Shown: piece after piece, positions 1 to 9,253 of the stretch
How positions within the stretch are numbered: position 1 is the first letter of the stretch
Layout: every line of letters begins with the position of its first letter
Program-made: the position numbers and the translations under genes
Source of the DNA: Zygnema cylindricum
Taxonomy: Eukaryota; Streptophyta; Zygnematophyceae; Zygnematales; Zygnemataceae
DNA: 29,689 nt
Direction of reading: 5' to 3'
Assembly (NCBI GenBank): GCA_037447655.1
Contig: JBBHKE010000905.1
Coordinates: forward strand, 216,149 to 245,837
The notes under the pieces: model-generated
The model's database searches: none
What the model was told of the DNA's origin: nothing
Seen by the model: the letters and a program-made list of their open reading frames with translations, nothing else

Positions 1-1352
1 TGACTTGTGATTAATGCTGGAACTGCGTTTTCCTTCGGTACGGGAAAATCGCGAATAACACGGGGGTTCCTAACAAAACTTTTGACGGGTTTTTTGTCTT
101 GCAATGACGTTGGTGCATCCGACTCACAAAACAACGGGGAATTTGTGACAGCTGTAGTTTCCGTGTCCAATGTCATTTCATATTCGAAATTTGTAGAAGC
201 AGAAACTGTTGGCTTGTACTGGTCAAGTGCACTAACCAGGTTAACCATGTTGCTCAAAGGTGTGGGAGAATAGGTACTTTCTGGCATTGTCGACAAGGCA
301 TCTTGTTCTTTGTTGTGTGATAAGTGAGTAGTCACTGCTTGCTCACACTTCCCATCATTTGTTACAATATTTTTCCAGTTACAATTTTCCGTTTCTGCAT
401 ATTGCGAACTTGTTTCAGAGGATGAATTTGTTCCCAACCTTGTTGCAGATTCCAAAATAGAAGGCATTCCTGCCCTCCTAAACAGCAGCTTTGATGGTCT
501 TTCAATTTGAACTATGCCAGCTGGTTCAACCATCGCATTCTCCGATTCTGAAATAATTTTCCCCGGACTATTTTTGGCATCACCTGTCTGAGTATCATTG
601 AACTGCACCAGTTGTTGTTTTTCTGACTCCCCTCCTGACTGTGCCGGTATCAACTGAGATCTGAATACTTTGACCAGCTCCGCGTTATCAGGAACATAAG
701 TTCGAGATTGGGTACAAACGTCAATCCTTTCTTCTATAGTTTCGTTATCTGTTGCTCCTATTTCAAATGGTGGAGAGGGTACAAACTCTGATGTGAAGTG
801 AAGAACAGGAGGTGCTACTGCCCTTTTACAAAACAACTTTGGAGGCCTCCTAGTCTGGACTATACGGGCTTGATCATTTGATCGTTCACCCTTATCCATA
901 TTGTTTTCTGCCAAATAGTCTTCAAGACGATCTGAATTAATGCCATAAAACTGTTCTAGTGGTCTCCTGGATTCCTCTGTGACCGGCAACCTCGTCGCCT
1001 GCGATCGAAACTCCCCGTTGATATTATCACAAGAAACAGTGGGCCTAACTCGTTTGACAAAGTCAATGTTTCCCCTCCCTGTTGCCATTGACTTGGTACG
1101 ATCTCCTTCTGAGACGCCGGATAACGAGCCCATGCAATTCATAAACTTGTTGTTTATCATCTTCTCTTCTGTGGCAACTTGGTTTTCGAAGGGATCTATG
1201 GCGTCTATAGCATCCAACCAGTCCTTTAAGTGCCATTTCAACTCCTCCGTTCTTGCAAACCATTGATTCCTGCCTTCCCTTAAGTTGTTCATCATATGTG
1301 AAGCTCCTTCACCTCCTCCATTTACACGCCCCATGGCCTTTCCTCTAGACAT
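1..1352 (-). CDS. Unidentified protein, N-terminal 450 residues (runs off the left edge)
   Basis: The frame starting with ATG at 1352 stays open for 450 codons to the window edge, far longer than chance. An in-frame TAA lies 12 bases upstream of the ATG, which favours this start. A 3' splice site (TTTTTTATGTCTAG, next to the ATG) is an alternative, in which case an upstream exon exists. The protein is hydrophilic, rich in Ser, Thr, Glu and Asn, with no signal peptide or membrane segment. A helical stretch at residues 20-70 contains EELKWHLKDWLDAIDAIDP. One motif occurs twice, near residues 165-180 and 285-300: V-Q-x-x-R-P-x-K-L, then F-x-x-R-A-x-x-P (RRPPKLFCKRAVAPP and ERPSKLLFRRAGMPS). I do not recognise the family. 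Much of the chain looks disordered, as in regulatory or scaffold proteins (inference). It lies 13.8 kb downstream of the CG-1 gene on the same strand, with no sign of shared transcription. Confidence 0.7.
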   Translation of the reverse strand, partial: MSRGKAMGRVNGGGEGASHMMNNLREGRNQWFARTEELKWHLKDWLDAIDAIDPFENQVATEEKMINNKFMNCMGSLSGVSEGDRTKSMATGRGNIDFVKRVRPTVSCDNINGEFRSQATRLPVTEESRRPLEQFYGINSDRLEDYLAENNMDKGERSNDQARIVQTRRPPKLFCKRAVAPPVLHFTSEFVPSPPFEIGATDNETIEERIDVCTQSRTYVPDNAELVKVFRSQLIPAQSGGESEKQQLVQFNDTQTGDAKNSPGKIISESENAMVEPAGIVQIERPSKLLFRRAGMPSILESATRLGTNSSSETSSQYAETENCNWKNIVTNDGKCEQAVTTHLSHNKEQDALSTMPESTYSPTPLSNMVNLVSALDQYKPTVSASTNFEYEMTLDTETTAVTNSPLFCESDAPTSLQDKKPVKSFVRNPRVIRDFPVPKENAVPALITS

Positions 1353-3227
1353 AAAAAACAATTAGGTCATTTCTTCCGAACTTCCTTAATTTCCTTCAAA
1401 GTATCAAATAGCCTAAAACAGGTGGCAACGGTCTGCACATCGACAACCAAAGAGAAAAGCAGAAAGCAAATAGAAAGAGTATAAACAGAATAAGTAAAAA
1501 TAAAACGAGCATATACAAAATGAATTCTCCACAGTTGCAAAAGTTTACCTCACTTTTCATCCTGCAAACTAAATCAGATGAGTAACATGCGTCACAGCCA
1601 GTTGTCTAGACATGCATGACAATGATACAAGTAATTGATTAACTTGTAGGCTATAAATTTTACAAAACCGTAAGCAAATCATAATCAATGGTATAGAAAA
1701 TTATAGCATAGCTACCATTACAATGAAATAAGTATTACACATTAGTACTGACAATTTATAATCAATGTCATACAGATGAAGCAATTTTACAAAACCGTAA
1801 ACAAATTATAATCAACGATACAGATATGAATAGCGATTTTACAAAACCGTAAACAAATTATAATCGATGATGTAGAAATGAATAGCCAATTTACAAAACC
1901 GTAAACAGACGACACTCAATGATATAGAAAAGTGTAGCATTTCTACCATCGTTATCCACCACACAGAAGTATAGGCTGAACCAAAACATCCACACCTCTA
2001 CTTTGCAAAGCTTTGTGACGAAACCGCTAAAAACTAGCAAAGATACCCACTCTTTCCTTTTGCCATTTTGATCAGTTTTCAAAACCATTGACTGGCTGCT
2101 AATCAGATAGTTTCTTGTCATCTGCTGGAAAAGCAAACAATTTCAGCTAGTTTTAATTAACGTCTTTTCTCCTTTCCTTGCTAGAGTCAAGCTTAAAGTT
2201 TAGACATACCCCCTCTGCCCCTCTTCCTCTCCCTCGCCTCCTGCTCCTGATCCTCTCTCCCTCTCTCTGGTTTAGGTTTCAACAGTTCTTAAGAGTTTTA
2301 TTAGAAGATCATTTTAACAGATTTTAAATCCTTACCTTTGCAAGAAATCCACACTAATACCTATATAGGTTCCAGCAAATTGGCCTACATCAGGGGTTAT
2401 CTTAAGAGGCTTGTAGAAAATACAATTACATGTAGTTGTAATAAGTGCGCACTATATTATTGATACTATTATAATACATACTCTGACATATGGTAATCCA
2501 GCAGCACAGTTCACATAATAGCTAGAAGATGCTTTGTCTTAGTTTTCCTGATACTGCACTTTTTGCAAGTAGTCAATTTATCAATCAAGCTAAGATCATT
2601 GGTAAACCTTAAAATGATAAATGGACTTCAAATTCGCGCAAGAAATTTACCACAAAAAAACTTTTATTTGTTTCATTTCTAGAAAGTGCAACAAAAAGCT
2701 CTTCCAACCAAACCATTTAAAAAAGGTGGAAAAAAAGAAAGAGAGAAGGAAGCAATTATACCGTTTCAAGAAATTTCTAGTGCTCACGTTAAGACCTTTT
2801 CAAAAGACAAAAAAGTTTTTTTTCAAACAAAACAGAAAAGGTTGAATGAAACGACTGTTTTGGTGAAAAAGAAATGATTTTTCAAGTATAAATTGTGAAC
2901 AAGCAGACCAGTCGGAGCTTCTCTCCGCACAACTGTATGAACAATTTCAACACATATCGCACGTGCGAAAAAGATCCTGACACGTGCGAAATAGGAAAAA
3001 AGGCGGTGAAACCGATTTGAAAATTAAAAGCAGAGTCTCCAGAAACGTCTATTTTTGATTCCCACAAATAGAAACCCACCGTGGTTTAGCGAGAAAAGCG
3101 TGCAGTACACTTGGAACAGCTCAACCAATTCAAATAAAAAAACAGCCGATCTATGTGTCTGGAGCTGTGCTAACTGTTAAAACAAGAAAACTAATGTCGG
3201 GCATACACTTCAAATGTGTTTCCCGCC
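1353..3227. other. Gene-free stretch upstream of the partial gene
   Basis: I see no convincing exon. Contents: a 52-bp minisatellite (1655-1945, listed separately), a C/T-rich block at 2205-2272, and an A-rich, low-complexity block at 2620-2880. The minus strand at about 2050-2123 has a polypyrimidine tract and CAG followed by an open stretch, but no junction phase joins it to the frame starting at 1352, so I do not call it. Confidence 0.5.
1655..1945. repeat. Degenerate minisatellite, unit about 52 bp
   Basis: The word ACAAAACCGTAA recurs at 1662, 1789, 1841 and (shortened) 1893, each time followed by (A/G)CAAAT(T/C)ATAATC-like sequence and then an ATGA/ATAGAAATGAATAG-like stretch. Spacing is 52 bp between the last copies and about 2.5 units between the first two, so intermediate copies have decayed. 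Confidence 0.7.
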
Positions 3228-3288
3228 TTAGTGTAACATTCCATTAGGCGGTCCCAGTAAATGTACGGACAAGTCTACTGAGCGTTTA

Positions 3289-3440
3289 CTGGAAGTCCGC
3301 TCCATTTTGTCGGGCTAGTAACGAACCTTCCCCAATTATGATTGGCGCCACATAGGTTAGAGTCCTGGAAGTCCGCTCCATTTTGTCGGGCCAGTAACGA
3401 ACCTTCCCCAATTATGATTGGCGCCACATAGGTTAGAGTC
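3289..3440. repeat. Perfect-looking 76-bp tandem duplication inside element A
   Basis: The segment starting CTGGAAGTCCGCTCC at 3289 begins again at 3365. The two units differ only at one position (GGGCTAG against GGGCCAG). Such similarity implies a recent duplication, much younger than the decayed element around it. Confidence 0.9.
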
Positions 3441-3772
3441 CAGATTCTTAAAATCTTAAAAGAATCTACAAACGGAAAGTCAGAACGAAATATCTGTACG
3501 ACCGGAGGTAGTTAATGATTCGTACGTCAAGTTTGCGGCTAGATTTTGATTTTCAAAATGAAAATCAAAATTTCGAAACGGAATGGCAAAAGGACGCGGC
3601 AAACTTTGAATGTCGGTGGATGTCAGACGGAGCGTGCGAGGATATTTTCGACTGACCTGCATCCAGCGTGGCAGGAGGCACATGGCCTGTACGACGTGTA
3701 CGCCTGTGATCGCTTGTTCAAAGTAGATTTTTTTTGCTTTTTCACGTGTACCAATGGTAATCATCGAGTGGG

Positions 3773-3802
3773 CCCCAACTCTCCTCGCGAGGAGAGTTGG
3801 GG
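3773..3802. repeat. 30-bp perfect palindrome
   Basis: Arms of 15 bp are centred between 3787 and 3788 (left arm CCCCAACTCTCCTCG). A decayed version lies at the matching place in element B (about 11190-11220, ACTCTC and GAGAGT arms) and a weaker one in element C (about 25501-25525). The palindrome is therefore a family feature, not chance. Confidence 0.85.
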
Positions 3803-4126
3803 GCCACTGGATGATGTGCGCGATTGCTTCGCGGATCTCAAAAGTGAAACATCCAACGGTCAGTAATGACGCCTACATCATTGGAGCTTCTCGACAGCTT
3901 TCCAGTAACGGTGTTTCGTTGACAAAAAAATTAAAAAAAAGTACGGCTCTGTACGACACTGTACAAAAATGTACGGCATCCAGTAACGAACCCCACTTTT
4001 CGTCTAATGGAATGTTACCCTAACTCACGGGCGATATTTAATATCTAGCCAGCGGATCACATCGAATCGGGATCGATTAATCGAGTACATGATGCATGTA
4101 TCAAAAAGAACTACACCCAAATGCTT

Positions 4127-4236
4127 TCTAACTTTCTCAATCGTCTAACTGTACGGCTGAATTGAACTTAGCTTCCTCGCTGTACTCTTTCCCTCGCGTT
4201 TCTTGCAAGCCTAGTTGTCTTATTCGTACGGATTTT
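4127..4236 (+). pseudogene. Relic of CG-1 gene intron 9 (5' part), inverted relative to the gene
   Basis: The plus strand matches the minus strand of about 16375-16447, including the shared word GCTGAATTGAACTTAGCTTC and the nearby TTTCCCTCG and GTTTCTTGC. The match stops near the place where the matching left arm restarts at 8475. One duplicated intron therefore seems split by the 4.2-kb block that holds the hAT relic. Confidence 0.7.
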
Positions 4237-4596
4237 GACTTTTTTCCGAAAACTACGTAGTATTCGCGACTTTTATATATTTCGTAAAATTCGTTTAATT
4301 TTCGCTTTACGGAAAAATGTACGGAATTATAAAAAAAAAAGACGTTGCACCAATTGCGTGGCCGAAGTTTGAATTTGTTCAATAAGGGCCTCTCTGAACA
4401 GGAAGTTGCCATTGAAGATGCAATAGAAGCGACAAGTAAAGGTACCATTGGAATCGCCTTCGACGCTTTCGCGAACCTCACCATAAGCATCCATGCCTAG
4501 AACTGGCGGAATAGAGTGGGAGCATGTTAAGGCTCTAGACAAGGGGCTACTTGGAAACAACCGAATATGTATCTGTATCTAGTGCAACTTCGAATA
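4237..4596. other. No gene seen between the intron relic and the hAT relic
   Basis: AT-rich sequence with several TACGG words. I could not find terminal inverted repeats or a target duplication for the hAT element here, so its left end is unplaced. Confidence 0.4.
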
Positions 4597-6495
4597 CAAT
4601 GGTCAAGCAACTAGGATTAGAAAACCACCTTCTAGGGAATGTGAAAAGTGGAGGAATTAGAGCTTGCCATTTATGTCCGGCGAGGTGAAAGAGGAGTTTA
4701 CTACATCAGAAACAAATTGAGAGAACTTCTCATGGCTCTCAGAAACGTGTTATATCTGATTTGAATGATCTCACAGAGTGTCTTGGTGGATCTAGCCAAA
4801 GCAGTAAGGTACAAGGTGTTCAAACCAAAATAACGAAATTATTTCATAGGCATAACAAGAAAGAGGTAGATGTAGCATGGGCCAAGGCTTTCTTTCCCAA
4901 CGGCTTGCCGTTCCGACTATTAGATGACCCATATTTTAAGGCAGCAGTGATGAAGACCAGGGAGATAGGGGGTTCTTACAAGTTACCTCACCGGAATGCC
5001 ATGAGAATTTGTCTCTTGGCAGAGACAAAGGCAACGGTAAAAAAGACTTGGCGGGCTACATGGAGATGCTAGAAGCCACCGGTGCCTCAATCACATCAGA
5101 TGGATAGACAACAATTGATGACACGCCTTTCCTTAACATTCTAGCTGTCCCTCCCAAGAGTGACGTGTTTCTGAAGGCGGAAGACACTAGTGGGCAAATT
5201 AAGGATGCTGATTACGTTTGTAAGGTGTTAGAGAAGGGAGTTTTTGCGGTAGGGGTCGAGAATGTGATGCAAGTTGTGACAGATTTTGCCCCTTGAACAA
5301 GGCTGCAACCTCGCTGCTCGTGAGTAAATATCCTTCGATCACCTGGACGCCATGCGCTGCCAACGTATTAGACTTATTGTTGGAGGATTGGGGCAAGTTG
5401 CCATTTATTTCAACACCTGTCCGAGAGGAAAAATAGGTGCTGAAATTTATTACCAATCATAACATGAGTGATGTCGTGTTCAACAAAATCTCTGCACTTC
5501 GGCTGTTGAAATCTGGAGAGACGAGGTTTGCGACAAATTTTGTCATGCTCCAAAGATTTTTATAGGTGAAGGACAGCTTTGGGTGCTTGATGTTTAATGA
5601 CAGTTACAAGCAGTCGATGGGTAAGGCTGCATACCAGATCGAGGGGCTAAAGATTAAAGGTCATATTCTGAGCCCAACGTTTTGAACGAGAGTGACGGAG
5701 GCTGTGGCAGTATTAAAGCCGGTGGTGCAGCTAATGAGGGAGTGTGACAAAAGGGCCCCGAACGTGGGGAAGTTTTAATATGGTTTTCATACCGTTGGTC
5801 AGTTTTTGCAAAAGTTATCCATCGATAGAGGTGAGACAAATTATGAAGCCCTGCAGTTATTGGAAGAATTGAATACATCGTTCATGGCCAGATGGGAGAT
5901 GGCCCATAGTCCCATGTATGCCACCGGCTTTGTACTCGATCCCGAGTACCAAAGTGCTACCTATAGGCAAAATAAAAATGCGATAATAATGGAAGGCTTT
6001 GAGACAATGATTGAAAAAATGTTACCAAATGTGGAGGAGCAGACGGAGGCCCGCATTGAGCTGTCTAAATATAGAGGTTCCGAGGGTGTTTTTGGAAGGG
6101 ATGTAACAAAAGCTTGTGAGGGTGTTTTTGGAAGCGATGTAACAAAAGCTTGTGCTAGGAATATGCCAGGGTGGAAATGGTGGCATTAGTTTTGAGGTGT
6201 CACCCCGATCTTGCATAAGGTAACAATTAGAATCCTTGCCTAATGCTCATTTGACAACGCATGTGAGAGGAATTGGTCAACCTATGACCATATTCACTCT
6301 AAGAAAAGAAACACGCTCACACCTAATAAAGCCAAAGTTCTGGTATTGGTCTTTATAAATCTTAGATTGTTACACAAGACCAGGGATATCAGTTATGAAG
6401 AGGCCATGGTAGCATGGGAGGAAGAGGAAGGGGAGGTAGGGGAGGAATGGGGGGAGGTTTTTCATGATGACACGATAGACCTAGATTTGGAGTAA
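4597..6495 (+). pseudogene. hAT-superfamily transposase (DUF659 class), broken
   Basis: Reading across three frames gives a hAT transposase. A BED-finger-like remnant lies at 4597-4690 (GGIRACHLC). A DUF659 block follows at 4880-5040, with AKAFFPNGLPFRLLDDPYF and then GGSYKLPHRN. Next comes the TSDGWT catalytic-core motif at about 5090-5110, here read as TSDG-stop. TPCAANVLDLLLEDWGKLP lies near 5340-5400 and GETRFATNF near 5520. The C-terminal hAT dimerisation segment is at 6250-6400 (CERNWSTYDHIHSKKRNTL, then VLVFINLRLLHKTRD), followed by an acidic tail. There are several in-frame stops (5105-5107, 5433-5435, 5563-5565, 5683-5685, 5777-5779) and frameshifts, so it cannot make enzyme. In hAT elements this protein cuts and pastes the element with 8-bp target duplications. 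It lies inside the split copy of CG-1 intron 9. Confidence 0.88.
6082..6153 (+). repeat. 36-bp in-frame tandem duplication in the hAT pseudogene
   Basis: The unit starting GAGGGTGTTTTTGGAAG at 6082 recurs at 6118 with one or two differences. It adds 12 codons (GVFG-x-DVTKAC-E) to the transposase relic. Confidence 0.85.
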
Positions 6496-8470
6496 AGAGA
6501 TTTCCAGTAAGAAGAGAAAATTTTAATGTGAAAACAAAACCATGTCCTACAAATTTATGCAAAGATGATTTTTTGTGCTTTAATGTGAACCTGAAATTTT
6601 TCATTGTTGGCATGGTGTAACATTTCGCAAGTCAATAGAAAGATGGTTTTTTTTCTCTTCCATGTGAACTTGTATTTTTCATTATTGACATGTTATAATA
6701 AGGCCATGTTGAATCAGTGACGAAGCAGCTTGAGTATTTTCTAGGTCTTTATTTATGATAGGAAAAATAGCAAAGGCAGTCTGCCTCTGACTCCCTTCTC
6801 TAAGCCCCCACACTTGTTGTTTACTCCCTTCTCTAAGCCCCCACACTTGTTGTAGTCACTGCAGGCCGGAGAGGGAGCTAGAGCCATGGCTGCCTAAGCT
6901 CTCCACAGAGACAAGAGTAGATAATGGTAGGTTTACTAAAATGGTATTTGACGGACCCAGGATTTGATCTTGGTACCTACCGTCCGTCGAAAAACCCGTA
7001 GCAGATAGCTTTGTCCGTTTAGTCTATGACTAGTGCTAAGACATGTAGGGTTTGATAGATATTTAAATAGTTACACGTAGGGTTTTCCATTTAACTAGAT
7101 TACGGTATATAGGGCATAGAAACACTTGTACTTTAAGTACCGGACGAAACAAATAGCACGGACATTTTTTTCGACGGTCCGCATTGAATGCCGATATAAA
7201 TTGGACGCCTGTGGTTAAGCACCGACTTTGCGGAAAGGATCATTTGGCGGTTTGCGGAAGTCACCATTCCGTATGACACGTGGCGACATTGTACGGGTTG
7301 CAAAATCTCCTGAACGCAAGATAACAAGTTTGGATGTAACAGCTGTCACCTGTATGGTCGTGTTGTACAGTTGCCGTATAGAAAGTACTCCGGCGCTTGT
7401 ATTTTTTTGTACGGTACAGTCTTGTGATTGGCGCCGAACTTTAGTAGACGTGGTTTAGAGAGGGACTAGGACTTAGAATTTTTGGGTAGGTAGCCGCCTC
7501 TCCCAGAGAGCATCTTGTATAAAAAGCAAACTTTGGTCGGCCTTAACTATCAACTCAGTTGACCAAATTCAAGGATTCTTTTTGCTGCAGACTCGAGGGA
7601 GTCCAGACTACACAGGGGTGTAATCGGTCAGAGTGTTTGCCTGCCAGGGTGGCTGTATTTATAAAGGAAAGTCAAAGTGGGGAATGTTATCCAAATCTCA
7701 TATTCTAACTTTATATTCTGTGGTGGAATTGAGCACACATAAAGTCTTATTTCAGAGGGGTGAAGCTGTAATGGGATTATGATTGTCAAGGGGTCAATCA
7801 TTTGGGTTAATATACACTTGGAGTCGGCACTTTCTAGATTAGCATCTTTGGATCTGCGAATCTCGTGTGGCAATGGAGCCCATAGAATTTCACAGCGGTG
7901 ATACCGCTTCGTCGCTGGTTCAACAACCAGCAACGAAACAACTTGGTTGCTTGTTCAGTAGGCTGGTTGCTGGTTTAGCGCCGTGGTTACAACGTCGCTG
8001 GTTTTTTCACTTCACTATTTTTTAGCAAATGGCGTATCGAAAATAAAAAATTTGAGACTTTCAAAAATCAAAAAATGTACGGAAATGTACTGGTACATAA
8101 ACAGGTACGCATTTTATAACATTTTTTTCATCGTTAAATGCGTTTCGTGCGTAGTATTCGCGCGTTCGTTTTGTGCGTATTATGCACACGGGACGATTAT
8201 GCTTGCAAGTGATAGAAAAAAGAGTATGAACGTGCACCTAATCAAACAATGTCACCGAAAACTGGATGGCGCGTACTGAAATGAACGAAACAATTACGAC
8301 GCACTAAATAACATCAAATACCGTACCGAAAAATACGCAACGGACAAACGACGAAACAAAATAATCCACATGACGCCAAACTGTAACTAAACAAAGAACC
8401 AAGACCAAAACCTAAACTGGAACAGAATGTTGAACGTGACGTAACTACTTATTTCCACAGCGAACTATAA
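6496..8470. other. Gene-free stretch downstream of the hAT relic
   Basis: No exon or RNA gene is supported. Contents include an imperfect repeat of a TTTAATGTGAAC..TTTTTCATTRTTGRCATG block (6565-6700), the 33-bp tandem repeat at 6790-6855, several TACGG words near 7290-7440, and a short GCTGG/CCAGC-rich inverted-repeat patch at 7915-8000. The right end of the hAT element should lie here, but I could not place it. Confidence 0.4.
6790..6855. repeat. 33-bp tandem duplication
   Basis: ACTCCCTTCTCTAAGCCCCC followed by ACACTTGTTGT occurs at 6790 and again at 6823. Confidence 0.9.
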
Positions 8471-8878
8471 TAACAAGTTGTTCTTACGTTTTTAAATACT
8501 TTGCTTTGGCGGCCTCGCGATCAAACTTGATGCCGTTTTTAGCAGATTTGAACTTCTAGGAGTTTATTCCCTCCAATAATTGACTCGACGGTTGTTTAAA
8601 TATGCAAGAATGGATGGAGATCATTATGTCATGATTTATTCTAATCCTTTTTGAGTTTTGAAAGTTTAACCAACGTTGTTGAGTTTCTGTGCTTGACACA
8701 CACTTACCAACACTTACCAGTAGAAAACATGTAAGTTTTGGAAGAAATGCATTATGTTTTATAAAGTTAGGTCCCTAGTAAACATAAAAAACATGTAAGT
8801 TTTGGAAGCCGTTAAAATGGTTTACTGATTTTGGAGGTGGAAGATTCATTTCCACCGCACGGACGACAGTGACTACTT

Positions 8879-9253
8879 TGTTATATCTCCTCAAAATCCG
8901 GAAATTCGACTACAGGATTAACTGACGTAGCCAGGGCTCGACCTTGAGACCACTCACTATCGAATGCGTACGCAAAACCGCTGTTCGCATCGTTATTAGT
9001 GTCAAAGTTACCAATTTGGGTTCTTAAAAATTTGATTTTTTTCCAGAAATAGAATTAATAACGCTATTTAAAGACGTGGGCCATAATCTGCCACGACTCT
9101 CGCACTAAATTATAATCAATAACACTATTTTTTTTTACGCTATTTAAACTTTGACACTAATAACGATTCGCGGTGTAGCGGCTTTGAGTATGGATATTAA
9201 CATATTACCATAATCTACCCCGTATTGACCGGCATTCACGTGCCAATTCGACA
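8879..9253. mobile_element. 375-bp insertion in the exon 10 copy, TG...CA ends, TACTT duplication
   Basis: The partner arm lacks this block. TACTT occurs on both sides (8874-8878 and 9254-9258). The inserted sequence begins TGTTATATC and ends TTCGACA. A 5-bp duplication with TG...CA ends is the signature of an LTR, so a solo or decayed LTR is likely. It has itself received the element at 8977-9183. Confidence 0.6.
8977..9183. mobile_element. TIR element of the CTACACCGCGAATCG family
   Basis: The left end CCGCTGTTCGCATCG..TTATTAGTGTCAAAGTT mirrors the right end AACTTTGACACTAATAACG..ATTCGCGGTGTAGCGG. It is about 205 bp, encodes nothing, and is a MITE. Relatives lie at 13811-14325 and 21842-22326. 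Confidence 0.7.

Larger units (their letters stand above)
3228..4023. mobile_element. Harbinger-like non-autonomous TIR element, copy A
   Basis: The left end reads TTA then GTGTAACATTCCATTAGGCG, and the right end reads CGTCTAATGGAATGTTACCC then TAA. The ends are inverted repeats of about 20 bp flanked by TTA and TAA. The related copies at 10982-11692 and 24927-25735 share terminal sequence and the subterminal block CAGTAACGAACCCCACTTTT. Three-base TWA target duplications are typical of PIF/Harbinger elements, so I infer that superfamily. No transposase is encoded. The interior has a 76-bp tandem duplication and a 30-bp perfect palindrome. A block at 3550-3740 is shared with copy B on the opposite strand. 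Confidence 0.75.

Noticed and set aside
2050-2136. Possible upstream exon of the partial gene (MTRNYLISSQSMVLKTDQ)
   Set aside because: It has a plausible acceptor and donor, but no phase joins it to the frame starting at 1352, and a tiny 13-base candidate exon at 1546-1558 does not bridge it.
6945-6985. tRNA-like T-arm on the minus strand (ATCAAATCCTGGGTCC)
   Set aside because: There is no matching A box or acceptor stem at the right distance. At best a tRNA-derived remnant.
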